A stretch of DNA of 64,000 nucleotides, taken from contig CAUTNA010000001.1 of NCBI GenBank assembly GCA_963540515.1, positions 62,001-126,000 of the forward strand. Direction: 5' to 3'. The translations under genes and the position numbers were made by a program. This document shows, one piece after another, positions 17,538-25,421 of this stretch (position 1 is its first letter; the number at the start of each line of letters is the position of its first letter). The notes beneath the pieces were generated by a model. It did no database searches. It was not told where the DNA came from and worked only from the letters and a program-made list of their open reading frames with translations. This stretch comes from JAFGMC01 sp963540515. GTDB taxonomy: Bacteria; Pseudomonadota; Alphaproteobacteria; Rs-D84.

Positions 17538-19299
17538 ATAATAAATTCTGAATAGTCATTGATAAATCATTAGATTTATATATAGAAGAAGAACAAACTA
17601 TAAAATCAGCTCCTGCATTCCAACAAATTTTTGAATATTCTTCTGTAATATCTCCACAAACTATTATATTAAATTTAAGATCATACTTTCTTCTAGTATT
17701 TACCAAAATTATTATTTTATTAACAATATCTTTATTAAATTTATCAATTTCTGAACCAGAGTTAGAAGACATAATAAAAATATCATCTATCATTTTCAAA
17801 AAAGGTTTGATTAATAATATTTTTGTAGAAGGTTCTATTGATATACCAACTTTTTTACCTAGTTTTTTTATTTTATTTAAAATATTATACACATTATTTA
17901 TTTCAAGTGGAATAATTATACCATCAACACCTATTTTAGATAGTTGTTTTATTAAAGTATTTGGATTTATCATCATTAAATGAACATAAAAATAACCCGA
18001 TATTTTTGATTTTATATATTCTATTTCTTGTATACTTCCATATATTCTGTTAACAAAAAAACCATCCATAATAGTTGTATAAAAAAAAGATAAATTTAAA
18101 GATTTAAATAAATCTAATTTTGAATTATCACTTAAATCAAAATCTTTTATATTTAAAATTATTGGATTTAAAAAATTTTTTTGTTTTTTAGAAAAAAACT
18201 TAAATACAGAACTAAAAAGTTTATCCCTTCTATTTTTTTTATTTATATATCTTAAGAATGATTTTATTTCATTTTTAAAAACATATTCAGATAAACTTTT
18301 TATCGTAGCTTCTGTTCCAAGATTTACAGAATTAATATTAAACCAATCGTTAAATATGGTTTTTATATACTTTCTATTTGATCCTGATACAAATATCTTA
18401 TTAACATTATGTTTTTTTAAACACTCTGAAATTTCATTTTCAAAAATACTTAATAATTCTCTATATGCAGATAAAATTATTTTTTTTAATTCTTCTTTTG
18501 TAAAATCAAATTTATCGCTTACAGGAAAATATCTATCATTTTCTTCTATTGATAAATTTATAATTTCTTTCTCCATTAAATAAGCATCTTCAAAATTTAT
18601 ATTTAATGTATTTAAAATCTTTTCAATCACAAAATTTTTTCCAAATTTTACAGTCTTAAAAAATACAGGACCTGTTTCCTTCCAAATTGATAAATTTGTA
18701 AAATCATTTTCTAAATTAACAATTAAACAAACATCTTCTTGTTTTCTATATTTTTGAGCAATTACAAAAGAACCGTCCAATATAACTTCTAGCTCTAATT
18801 TTGAATGATACAAATAAGAATATATTTTCTGTAAATCAGGTTTATTATATGCAATCACACTAAAAATAGAACCTAAGTTATAATCATCAATACCTATTGG
18901 AGATTTTAAATTTTTATTATTATCTGTAGTATATTTTATAGGAATAATATGAATTGGTAAATAATCAGGATTATCTTCTTCATTTTTAATTAACAAATGA
19001 TCAATTTGTTTTTTTATATCATTTGAATTTATTTTATGTAAAATATTTTTATATAAACATTTTTTTTTATAAAAAATAGTATTTTCAATATTTGATACAA
19101 CATAAGCGAACTCAAATCTTGTATTTATTTTTTTTTCAAGCTCATCTAATATTTCCTTTATTGCGTATTCAGCATTTGAATTCTCTATAGATAATATCTC
19201 TGACTGAACTATTTTAGCAGAACGAATTTTATGAGCTAATCCATAAACAATTCCCTCTCCTATACTTAAAAATAAAACCTCAGATTTAGATAATTTCAT
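17530..19299 (-). CDS. Fusion of a divergent FtsA with a degenerate ribulose-phosphate 3-epimerase barrel
   Basis: 589 aa in two parts. Residues 1-375 follow FtsA: the SHS2 (1C) region near 75-150 with YLPIHIIPIKYTTDN and SPIGID, and the actin-like core (KFGKNFVIEKIL, NFEDAYLMEKE, KIFVSGSNRKYI). The nucleotide motifs are altered: the usual DIG is SIG (12-14), the second phosphate loop is VNLENDFT, and the adenosine GG is GS. A basic, aromatic amphipathic stretch (357-376) resembles the FtsA membrane-targeting helix. Residues 378-589 follow RPE: TTIMDGFFVNRIYG, FYVHLMMINPNTLI, KKVGISIEPST, CWNAGADFIVCSSSIY. Of the metal and catalytic residues only His440 remains; the usual HxD is Y407/T409 and the late Asp is C548. 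It overlaps ftsQ by 4 bases. Likely a scaffold with no enzyme activity. Confidence 0.8.
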   Translation of the reverse strand: MKLSKSEVLFLSIGEGIVYGLAHKIRSAKIVQSEILSIENSNAEYAIKEILDELEKKINTRFEFAYVVSNIENTIFYKKKCLYKNILHKINSNDIKKQIDHLLIKNEEDNPDYLPIHIIPIKYTTDNNKNLKSPIGIDDYNLGSIFSVIAYNKPDLQKIYSYLYHSKLELEVILDGSFVIAQKYRKQEDVCLIVNLENDFTNLSIWKETGPVFFKTVKFGKNFVIEKILNTLNINFEDAYLMEKEIINLSIEENDRYFPVSDKFDFTKEELKKIILSAYRELLSIFENEISECLKKHNVNKIFVSGSNRKYIKTIFNDWFNINSVNLGTEATIKSLSEYVFKNEIKSFLRYINKKNRRDKLFSSVFKFFSKKQKNFLNPIILNIKDFDLSDNSKLDLFKSLNLSFFYTTIMDGFFVNRIYGSIQEIEYIKSKISGYFYVHLMMINPNTLIKQLSKIGVDGIIIPLEINNVYNILNKIKKLGKKVGISIEPSTKILLIKPFLKMIDDIFIMSSNSGSEIDKFNKDIVNKIIILVNTRRKYDLKFNIIVCGDITEEYSKICWNAGADFIVCSSSIYKSNDLSMTIQNLLSK

Positions 19300-19967
19300 T
19301 TTAGTTTAACAATTATATTTTCATTTCTTAAATCAATAAATTCTATTTTCTTAGAAAAAACATCATTCAAATTATTAATTGTCATAAAAGACCTTAATAT
19401 TTTATATGGATTTTTTTCTGGTAATTTTATAATCAATCCATTTTTAAAATAAATATTCCATCTCCTATCTTCTATCCAACTGACATAATCGATTTTATCA
19501 ATTAAACCTTTTAATTCTGAAGTTATAGATATAATATTTGATGGTACTTTTCCTTTTATAACAAGAAATTTATTGTTAACCTTTTGATAACTAGAAATAA
19601 TTTTTCCTTCACTTGAAATTATAAAATAATTTTTTCCATCCGTCCATAAAGCAACAGGTTTATATTTTTCTATTTTTAATACAACTGAACCATTTGATAA
19701 TTTTCTAATAGATGATTTTTTTACATCAGGTATTGTAGAAATTTTCTTACTAAGTTCTTTCAAATTCAAAGAATCAATTTTTGATTTGTTATCTATATTC
19801 AAAAGTAAAACAAATTCATTAATATTTTTATCTTCTGTATAAATTGAAATTTTTTTTACATATGGACTATTACCTAATATATATCTATTAATAATAACTA
19901 TTATAAAATAACTAATAAAAATAATTGTTAAAAATAAATTAATAAAAAGTAATATTTTTTGTTTCAT
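19296..19967 (-). CDS. ftsQ: Cell division protein FtsQ
   Basis: FtsQ is a single-pass inner-membrane protein that links the early and late divisome through FtsB/FtsL. At 223 aa this copy is short. One membrane helix spans about residues 5-30. A POTRA domain follows (about 36-105), ending in the typical VVLKIEKYKPVALWTDGKNYFIISSEGKII. The beta domain shows LVIKGKVP and WIEDRRWNIYFKNGLIIKLPE, which fits the family's RRW-LP pattern, and closes with EFIDLRNENIIVKL. The stop overlaps the FtsA-fusion start by 4 bases, the normal ftsQ-ftsA order, which supports the identity of that neighbour. Neither ftsZ nor ddl is adjacent. Confidence 0.85.
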   Translation of the reverse strand: MKQKILLFINLFLTIIFISYFIIVIINRYILGNSPYVKKISIYTEDKNINEFVLLLNIDNKSKIDSLNLKELSKKISTIPDVKKSSIRKLSNGSVVLKIEKYKPVALWTDGKNYFIISSEGKIISSYQKVNNKFLVIKGKVPSNIISITSELKGLIDKIDYVSWIEDRRWNIYFKNGLIIKLPEKNPYKILRSFMTINNLNDVFSKKIEFIDLRNENIIVKLK

Positions 19968-19977
19968 AAAAATTTAA

Positions 19978-20358
19978 TTACTTAGCTCTTAATAAATAAC
20001 CATGCTTAAACATACATTTTCTGTATGCCCCAATTGATTTAGAGCTCGAATTTGGAGGAACAGACATTAACGATCTTTGTCCTATATCTGCATACTCATT
20101 AGATTGAAAAGTAACCCACAAACCATTCCATTTTGGCATTTGAGGGCTTTGATTAGGAGATAATAATTTTGCTATACGAGATCTTGGCATATGAGAAGGA
20201 GTGTCTACCCCCAAACAACTTTTATGATCTCTAACAAACTGTTCTGCAGTTACAGCATCATTTTCCCAATTTAATATAGTTGCATCATCTATACTTCCAC
20301 TATTTACAGATGCACAAGAAGATAATAATAAAAATAAAATTAATTTATAAAATTTCAT
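19978..20358 (-). CDS. Hypothetical lipoprotein upstream of ftsQ
   Basis: A 126-aa predicted lipoprotein (lipobox LLSSC, Cys15). No family is recognised. The mature part has a conserved-looking pattern with cysteines: AEQFVRDHKSCLGV, WNGLWVTFQSNEYADIGQRSLMSVPPN, and IGAYRKCMFKHGY. The paired Cys and the 'CxxxHGY' ending are common in small alphaproteobacterial envelope proteins. It starts the transcript that continues into ftsQ (10-base gap) and the ftsA fusion, so a link with division or the envelope is possible but unproven. Its promoter is placed so that the message would begin within a few bases of the ATG. Confidence 0.75.
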   Translation of the reverse strand: MKFYKLILFLLLSSCASVNSGSIDDATILNWENDAVTAEQFVRDHKSCLGVDTPSHMPRSRIAKLLSPNQSPQMPKWNGLWVTFQSNEYADIGQRSLMSVPPNSSSKSIGAYRKCMFKHGYLLRAK

Positions 20359-20365
20359 CCATTTT

Positions 20366-20394
20366 ATTATAATTTAATTGCTTTTTTGTATCAA
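20366..20394 (-). promoter_or_regulatory. Promoter of the lipoprotein-ftsQ-ftsA fusion operon
   Basis: Reading the minus strand, TTGATA (20394-20389), a 17-base spacer and TATAAT (20371-20366) form an almost perfect sigma-70 promoter. The expected start near 20359 is directly next to the ATG at 20358, implying a leaderless or nearly leaderless message. Confidence 0.7.
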
Positions 20395-20407
20395 TAAAAT
20401 TTATAAT
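20378..20407 (+). promoter_or_regulatory. Promoter of the secretin-lol operon
   Basis: TTGCTT (20378-20383), 18 bases, then a perfect TATAAT (20402-20407). It faces away from, and overlaps, the minus-strand promoter at 20366-20394, so the two operons could compete for polymerase. The expected start near 20414 is 10 bases before the next ATG. Confidence 0.5.
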
Positions 20408-20423
20408 CCTATTAGGTTTTATT

Positions 20424-20747
20424 ATGTCTGAATTAGCTGTTAATAAATTTATAAGTTTAATAAAATTTTACAATCAATTGATGAGTGTATCTTCTGCAAT
20501 ATGTGTAAAAAAACATGGGATTCCTATGGAAAATTATATTGGAAGATTTTTTATTGCAGATACACTTGAGTTTATTACAGAGTTTGGTAAAAAACTTGAT
20601 GATGATAAATTATTAGACAATTCTTTAAAAGAAGCTCTAGAAAACTTGATAATTCAATTCGAATCTGCAAAAGATTTGGTTACACCAACTCAAAAACCAG
20701 TTTATGAAATGACATTAGAAGAATTTGAAAAAGTTATGAATATTTAA
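20424..20747 (+). CDS. Hypothetical 107-aa protein at the head of the secretin-lol operon
   Basis: A small, soluble, acidic, largely helical protein without signal peptide, not recognised as any family. It begins MSELAVNKFISLIKFYNQLM and ends PVYEMTLEEFEKVMNI. The stop is 2 bases before the next gene's start, so the two are surely co-transcribed and probably coupled. The short C-terminal EMTLEEFEKVM segment looks like a binding peptide. Context suggests a role with the secretin-like lipoprotein, but nothing in the sequence proves it. Confidence 0.7.
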   Translation: MSELAVNKFISLIKFYNQLMSVSSAICVKKHGIPMENYIGRFFIADTLEFITEFGKKLDDDKLLDNSLKEALENLIIQFESAKDLVTPTQKPVYEMTLEEFEKVMNI

Positions 20748-20749
20748 TT

Positions 20750-22084
20750 ATGGAAAAACATACAATGAATATTTTTTTTAAATTAATAATCTTTTTAATT
20801 ATTCCATTTCTTTTGTATTCTTGTAATAAACAAAATGGAAGCTCTGATTATAAAACTGTAAATGTTTATGAAAATTTAGTTGTTAGTGAGAACTCAGTTC
20901 CTATTTTTCCGAAAAAAGCTGCTCTTACAACAGATACAGCAAGAAGATTTTCAATTGATTTACCAAAAAGATGTACAGTTGATTGGAATAACCAGAATGT
21001 ATTTTCTATAATACCGGAAGAAAAAGTTGAAATAATTCGTCTAAATAAAGGAGATGAATTACCTAATTTAAATGTTTCAGAATATGAATTTTCAAATATA
21101 ACTGTAAAAGAAACTTTAGAAAAACTTCTAGAAGGAACAGATATAGATGTTGTTCAAGATGAACCTACTTCTGAAAAAATATCAGGTTTTATAAAATCAG
21201 GAACTCTTTCAGATTCTTTAGAGTTAATTTCTAAAATGGGAAAAATTTATTATTCCTATGATAACGATTCCAAGGAAATTCATTTGTCTGGTCATTCAAA
21301 ATGGCTTATGAAAATGCCAAAGGATGAGAATATTATTATTGCTTTAATAGATGCTATGCATGGATTAGATATGAGAAATTTACTTGTAGATTGGGAGGAT
21401 AAAACTCTTGTTTTTGAAGGAAACTTTCAGACAGAAAAAGAAGTTCAAAAAATAGTATCTGCTTTTAGTTCAAAAAAAACTTTGATTGCTTGGGATATAG
21501 ATATTTATCGTGTATATCCAAGAACAGATAATCCTATTGTTTGGATGAATATATTGTCTGCTTTTGGTAATAATAATATAAAAATGTCTGTTCCTGGTGT
21601 TGTTGGAAGAATGTTAGTTGTAAGCCCAGAAATAAATACAAAAACACTACAAAAATTTTTGTATGGTCAAGCAAATGTTGTATTAATATCTCAAGGTACT
21701 TTTATATTACCAGATAATTGGCAATCAAGATTTGATATAGGACAATGTAGTAGAGAAGAAAGGTTAGAAACAGATCTTATAATAGGAGCAACTGCAAAAT
21801 ATGCAGATTTTGCTGGTAGAAATAAAATTGATGCAAAAATTGTTTTAAGAACAAAACGAGGAGAATTATCTTCTTTTAGAGTTCCAACAAAAATAGGTGA
21901 TAACTATGTAATAATTGGTATTCCAACACATTCTTTTGTGAATACTGAGAAAACTATAATAAACCCATTCTCTGAATTAGTTGTATTTATGAGTCCAAGA
22001 CTAATATCTATTTCTGAAGGTATAAAAGATATGCCAAAAACAGAATTATCTGGAAATGCACTTAGAGAATATCTTAACGAATAA
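20750..22084 (+). CDS. Secretin-like lipoprotein of a type IVb pilus (PilN/BfpB/TcpC-like)
   Basis: A 444-aa lipoprotein (lipobox LLYSC). An ATG at 20765, with GGAAAA upstream, is an alternative start and gives a cleaner signal peptide. The body has a secretin N0/STN-like segment (NVSEYEFSNITVKETLEKLLEGTDIDVV), a second small domain (ALIDAMHGLDMRNLLVDWEDKTLVFEGNFQTEKEVQKIVSAF), and a beta domain ending NPFSELVVFMSPRLIS, the usual last strand of secretins. Lipid-anchored secretins are typical of type IVb pili. It is shorter than plasmid R64 PilN. The matching pilO-P-Q-R set is at 29.9-34.6 kb. Distance to classic secretins is large, so function is inferred from layout. Confidence 0.65.
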   Translation: MEKHTMNIFFKLIIFLIIPFLLYSCNKQNGSSDYKTVNVYENLVVSENSVPIFPKKAALTTDTARRFSIDLPKRCTVDWNNQNVFSIIPEEKVEIIRLNKGDELPNLNVSEYEFSNITVKETLEKLLEGTDIDVVQDEPTSEKISGFIKSGTLSDSLELISKMGKIYYSYDNDSKEIHLSGHSKWLMKMPKDENIIIALIDAMHGLDMRNLLVDWEDKTLVFEGNFQTEKEVQKIVSAFSSKKTLIAWDIDIYRVYPRTDNPIVWMNILSAFGNNNIKMSVPGVVGRMLVVSPEINTKTLQKFLYGQANVVLISQGTFILPDNWQSRFDIGQCSREERLETDLIIGATAKYADFAGRNKIDAKIVLRTKRGELSSFRVPTKIGDNYVIIGIPTHSFVNTEKTIINPFSELVVFMSPRLISISEGIKDMPKTELSGNALREYLNE

Positions 22085-22092
22085 GGTAAAAT

Positions 22093-23349
22093 ATGTTTTC
22101 AAAACTAGAATCTAAAATAGCTTTTAGATATTTATTTACAAAAAGAAGAGAAAAATTTGTTTCTATAATTTCCTGGGTATCTTTAATTGGAATAATGTTG
22201 GGTGTTGCAACACTTATAATAGTTATGTCTGTTATGAGTGGATTTCATGATACACTACTTTCAAGAATAATTGGTATGAACGGTCATATTGTTATATATC
22301 ACCAAGACGGTACTATTAAGGATTATGATTATTTAATTGATAAAATTAAAAGAAATAAAACTATAGATACTATGACAAAATCAATTATTCCAATAGCGGA
22401 AGGACAAGTTATGATTTCTGCAAATGGAAATAACAGTGGCGCTATGATAAGAGGTATAAGAGTACAAGATTTAAAAAATAAAACTTTAAATAAAACAAAA
22501 ATATACGGAAAAAAGATTGAAGATTTACAAGAAAATGAATTAGTAATTGGAGCTGTACTTTCAAGACAACTTCGAGCCAGTCTTGGTGATAAAATTTCTC
22601 TGATTTCTGCAAACTCTGCATCAAGTACAGTTTTTGGAACAATTCCAAGAATAGTATTATATCCAATTGTTTCATCTTTCTTTATAGGTATGTATGAATA
22701 TGATTCTGGATATATATTTTTACCTCTTCAAACTGCTCAAAAATATTTAAATATAGAAAATAGTGTAACTCATATAGACTTATATTTAAAAAAATCTGAA
22801 TCAACAGATTTAGTCAGAGATGAACTTATAAATTTACTACCTAGTGGTTTTGTTGTAAGAGATTGGAAAGATTTAAATAGTGGTTTCGTTGGTGCATTAA
22901 AAGTTGAGAAAAATGTTATGTTTTTGATTTTAATGCTAATAATAATTGTAGCGGCTTTTAATATTGTATCAAGCTTGGTTATGCTTGTTAAAGATAAAAC
23001 AAAAGATATTGCAGTATTAAGAACTTTTGGGGTACCAAGAAAATCTATGATGAAGATATTTATTTTAACAGGAACAAGCATAGGAATTATTGGATCTGTA
23101 TTAGGAGCTATACTTGGTATAATAATAACTTTAAATATAGAAAATATAAGAAGATTTTTACAATGGTTAACAGGTAAGGATTTATTTCCTGCTCAACTAT
23201 ATTATCTATCTGAATTACCAGCAAAATTAACTTATTCTTCTGTATTGGGTATAGCAATAACTGCAATTGTACTTGCGTTTTTAGCAACACTTTATCCGGC
23301 TTGGAAGGCATCTAATACAGATCCTGTAAAAGTATTAAGAAATGAATAA
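22093..23349 (+). CDS. Lipoprotein-releasing ABC transporter permease LolC/LolE
   Basis: Inner-membrane subunit of the LolCDE machine that extracts lipoproteins and hands them to LolA. The 418-aa protein begins IAFRYLFTKRREKFVSIISWVSLIGIMLGVATLIIVMSVMSGF, the family signature, followed by a large periplasmic domain (about 50-265) and three C-terminal membrane helices. The FtsX-like ending contains DIAVLRTFGVPRKSM and LYPAWKASNTDPVKVLRNE. Only one LolC/E gene is present, as is common outside gammaproteobacteria, so a homodimer is likely. AAGG precedes the ATG. It is followed by lolD after 18 bases. Confidence 0.93.
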   Translation: MFSKLESKIAFRYLFTKRREKFVSIISWVSLIGIMLGVATLIIVMSVMSGFHDTLLSRIIGMNGHIVIYHQDGTIKDYDYLIDKIKRNKTIDTMTKSIIPIAEGQVMISANGNNSGAMIRGIRVQDLKNKTLNKTKIYGKKIEDLQENELVIGAVLSRQLRASLGDKISLISANSASSTVFGTIPRIVLYPIVSSFFIGMYEYDSGYIFLPLQTAQKYLNIENSVTHIDLYLKKSESTDLVRDELINLLPSGFVVRDWKDLNSGFVGALKVEKNVMFLILMLIIIVAAFNIVSSLVMLVKDKTKDIAVLRTFGVPRKSMMKIFILTGTSIGIIGSVLGAILGIIITLNIENIRRFLQWLTGKDLFPAQLYYLSELPAKLTYSSVLGIAITAIVLAFLATLYPAWKASNTDPVKVLRNE

Positions 23350-23367
23350 TTATATTGGTTAAATACT

Positions 23368-24063
23368 ATGATAAATGTAAAAAAATTTACTAATGATATT
23401 GTTTTAAGTGTCCGCGATATAAAAAAAGATTATATAGAAGCAGGAAACAATTTAAAAATTTTAAAAGGTGGTGGCTTTGATTTACACAAGGGAGAAATAA
23501 TTGCTTTTGTTGGACAATCTGGTTGTGGTAAGTCTACACTTTTGCAATGTATTGGACTTCTTGACAGACCAACAAGTGGAAGTATTTTGATAAACGGAAC
23601 TAATATTCAAAATATGGATGAAGAAACTAGAACTAAATTAAGAAGAAAACAAATAGGATTTGTTTATCAAAGACATAACTTATTATCAGATTTTACTGCA
23701 CTCGAAAATGTAATACTCCCTATGATGGCAAATGGAACAGATGAAATAATAGCAAATGTTAAAGCTAAAAAACTTTTAAAATCTGCTAATATTTTACATC
23801 GATATAACCATTATCCAAGTGAGATGTCAGGTGGAGAGCAACAAAGAGTAGCTATTGCAAGAGCGCTTGCAAATAATCCTGAAATATTATTAGCAGACGA
23901 ACCAACTGGTAATTTAGACCCATCACATGCTAATATAATTTTTGATTTACTATTTGAATTAGTTAGAAAAAATAAAATGGCTATGCTTTTTGTAACACAT
24001 GATATGAATTTAGCAAAAAAAGCAGATAGAGTTATAACTATTGTAGATGGAATAGTAAAATAA
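23368..24063 (+). CDS. lolD: Lipoprotein-releasing ABC transporter ATPase LolD
   Basis: ATPase of LolCDE, 231 aa. Walker A is GQSGCGKSTLLQ, the Q-loop lies in FVYQRHNLLSDFTALENV, the signature is MSGGEQQRVAIARALAN, Walker B is ILLADEPTGNLD, and the switch His lies in LFVTHD. The FVYQxHxLL segment is characteristic of the LolD/MacB subfamily. With the permease it serves the many lipoproteins encoded in this window (secretin, LppC, TbpB-like pair). Confidence 0.95.
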   Translation: MINVKKFTNDIVLSVRDIKKDYIEAGNNLKILKGGGFDLHKGEIIAFVGQSGCGKSTLLQCIGLLDRPTSGSILINGTNIQNMDEETRTKLRRKQIGFVYQRHNLLSDFTALENVILPMMANGTDEIIANVKAKKLLKSANILHRYNHYPSEMSGGEQQRVAIARALANNPEILLADEPTGNLDPSHANIIFDLLFELVRKNKMAMLFVTHDMNLAKKADRVITIVDGIVK

Positions 24064-24103
24064 TTAAACAGAATAACAAACTATAATAAATTTTAATAAA
24101 ACC

Positions 24104-24131
24104 TTGCTTTTATATACTAAGAATGTAATAA
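24104..24131 (+). promoter_or_regulatory. Putative promoter of the tRNA-Gly/tRNA-Tyr pair
   Basis: TTGCTT (24104-24109), 16 bases, TAATAA (24126-24131). The expected start is about 24138, 15 bases before tRNA-Gly. The -10 box is weak, so this is tentative. Confidence 0.4.
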
Positions 24132-24152
24132 TTTTCTTACTTTTGAATTATA

Positions 24153-24227
24153 GCGAGTATAGTTCAAGGGCTAGAATGTCAGCCTTCCAAGCTGAAAATG
24201 CGGGTTCGAATCCCGCTACTCGCACCA
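24153..24227 (+). tRNA. tRNA-Gly (anticodon TCC)
   Basis: 75 nt with encoded CCA. The acceptor stem GCGAGTA/TACTCGC is fully paired. The anticodon stem TCAGC/GCTGA encloses CTTCCAA, anticodon TCC. The T arm GCGGG-TTCGAAT-CCCGC is canonical. Five bases separate it from tRNA-Tyr, so both come from one precursor. Confidence 0.97.
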
Positions 24228-24232
24228 AAAAT

Positions 24233-24319
24233 GGGCGTGCGCCGGAGTTGGAGAGCCGGGGCAGACTGTAAATCTGTTGACTTATGTCTGAGCTGGTTCG
24301 AATCCAGCCACTCCCACCA
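24233..24319 (+). tRNA. tRNA-Tyr (anticodon GTA)
   Basis: 87-nt class II tRNA with a long variable arm and encoded CCA. The anticodon stem GCAGA/TCTGT encloses CTGTAAA, anticodon GTA. The D stem is CCGG/CCGG and the T arm GCTGG-TTCGAAT-CCAGC. The acceptor stem GGGCGTG/CACTCCC has one mismatch, C4 against T69. Everything else is canonical, so the gene is probably functional. Confidence 0.95.
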
Positions 24320-24339
24320 AAGTATTAGAAAGAATATAA

Positions 24340-24981
24340 ATGAAAATTGAATATCTAAAGCAAGATTTAAAAGAAGTTGAGAAAAATTTTGCATATATAT
24401 TGATGAGCAAGACTATTTGTTTAGATTTTTATAGAGCTTTAAAAGAACAAAAAGTAAAACATAATCTATTTATTAATTGGGTATTTTTAAATTATCAAGA
24501 TATTATTACTTTAGATCTGTGTAAAATACTAGAAGAAAAGAAAAAACATTATTCTTTAACCAATTTTATAAAAAATCTTATAAAAAATTATGATTCTTTT
24601 ACAATAAAAATTAGAGAATTTAATAATAAACTATCAAATTTTAAAATTGAAGAAATCAAAAAAAATTTTCCTAATGTTGATAATTATGATCCTAAAATTC
24701 CTGAATTTAATATACCTGTATCAGATTTTGAATATGATTTGAAACAAATAAAAAATATTCATAATAGATTAATAAAATATCGTAACAAAAAATTATGTCA
24801 TAATGATATATCTAAAGAATACAAAGATGTATCACCAGAAAAAATAAAAACATTACACTCTTATATAGATAAAATAGAAAGTATTATTATCAAATATCTT
24901 CGAATATTTAACATTTATATGGATTATGATATTTTAAAAAAAGAAAATTATTATAATAATTTCAAATTTGAGCTAAAATAA
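24340..24981 (+). CDS. HEPN-domain protein, AbiU2-like
   Basis: A 213-aa, all-helical, lysine-rich protein. Its key feature is IHNRLIKYRNKKLCHNDI (about 140-157): Arg148 and His154 form an R-x5-H motif, the HEPN active-site pattern, in the sequence context seen in AbiU2-like proteins ('yRnk..aH.d'). HEPN proteins are often RNases in toxin-antitoxin, abortive infection or RNA-processing systems. No antitoxin-like partner gene (MNT, Xre or similar) is adjacent. It begins 21 bases after tRNA-Tyr and is followed by 440 bases with no convincing gene, so it looks like a small inserted cargo. The RNase role is inference. Confidence 0.6.
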   Translation: MKIEYLKQDLKEVEKNFAYILMSKTICLDFYRALKEQKVKHNLFINWVFLNYQDIITLDLCKILEEKKKHYSLTNFIKNLIKNYDSFTIKIREFNNKLSNFKIEEIKKNFPNVDNYDPKIPEFNIPVSDFEYDLKQIKNIHNRLIKYRNKKLCHNDISKEYKDVSPEKIKTLHSYIDKIESIIIKYLRIFNIYMDYDILKKENYYNNFKFELK

Positions 24982-25421
24982 AAGAGTATTATGATACTTA
25001 TTAAAACTAATTTATTTCTTATTTTAATAATTGAATTTTTTTAATTATTAAAGCATTTGAATATCTTTATTGCATATTAATAAAAAACACCCCCTTTTGT
25101 TTTAAGTTCTTATTGCTCTAGAAAAACTTTAATAGACTAGATAAATAATAATTATACAACACCAAAACTTTTTTGTAACTTGGATCTAGATATTGTAAAC
25201 TAGCAAAAAAATCTAATAAATATTATAGGCATTGAAAATATTCCCAAAAACACTATCCAGAAATATAAATATTTTTGATAAGCAATATATTCGAATATTT
25301 TTAAGTCCAAAATTAACAGAGAAATTATTAACATATAGAAACAAATTTATAGTTTTCGTTTCTTTTGATTTTAAATTAAAAAAATATATAAGTTTTAATA
25401 TTTAAAAATTCTATTTCAAAC
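24982..25421. other. 440-base intergenic region with no convincing gene
   Basis: Very AT-rich sequence between the HEPN-like gene and tRNA-Met. The only reading frame of note is 25232-25405 on the plus strand (TTG start, 57 codons, includes YIRIFLSPKLTEKLLTYRN). It has no ribosome site and I do not recognise it; it could be a gene remnant. A short AGTATT-ATG-ATACT hairpin follows the HEPN-like stop. I see no repeat of the tRNA-Tyr 3' end that would mark an integration site. Confidence 0.5.

Noticed and set aside
24179..24394. Minus-strand 71-codon frame over the tRNA-Gly/tRNA-Tyr pair
   Set aside because: It is the usual spurious frame over tRNA genes (SNQLRHKSTDLQ-type translation of tRNA sequence).
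25232..25405. 57-codon TTG frame in the 440-base gap
   Set aside because: No ribosome site, no recognisable family, and open frames this short are expected by chance; noted only as a possible remnant.
24320..25421. Integrative element using tRNA-Tyr as attachment site
   Set aside because: No integrase and no repeat of the tRNA 3' end downstream.
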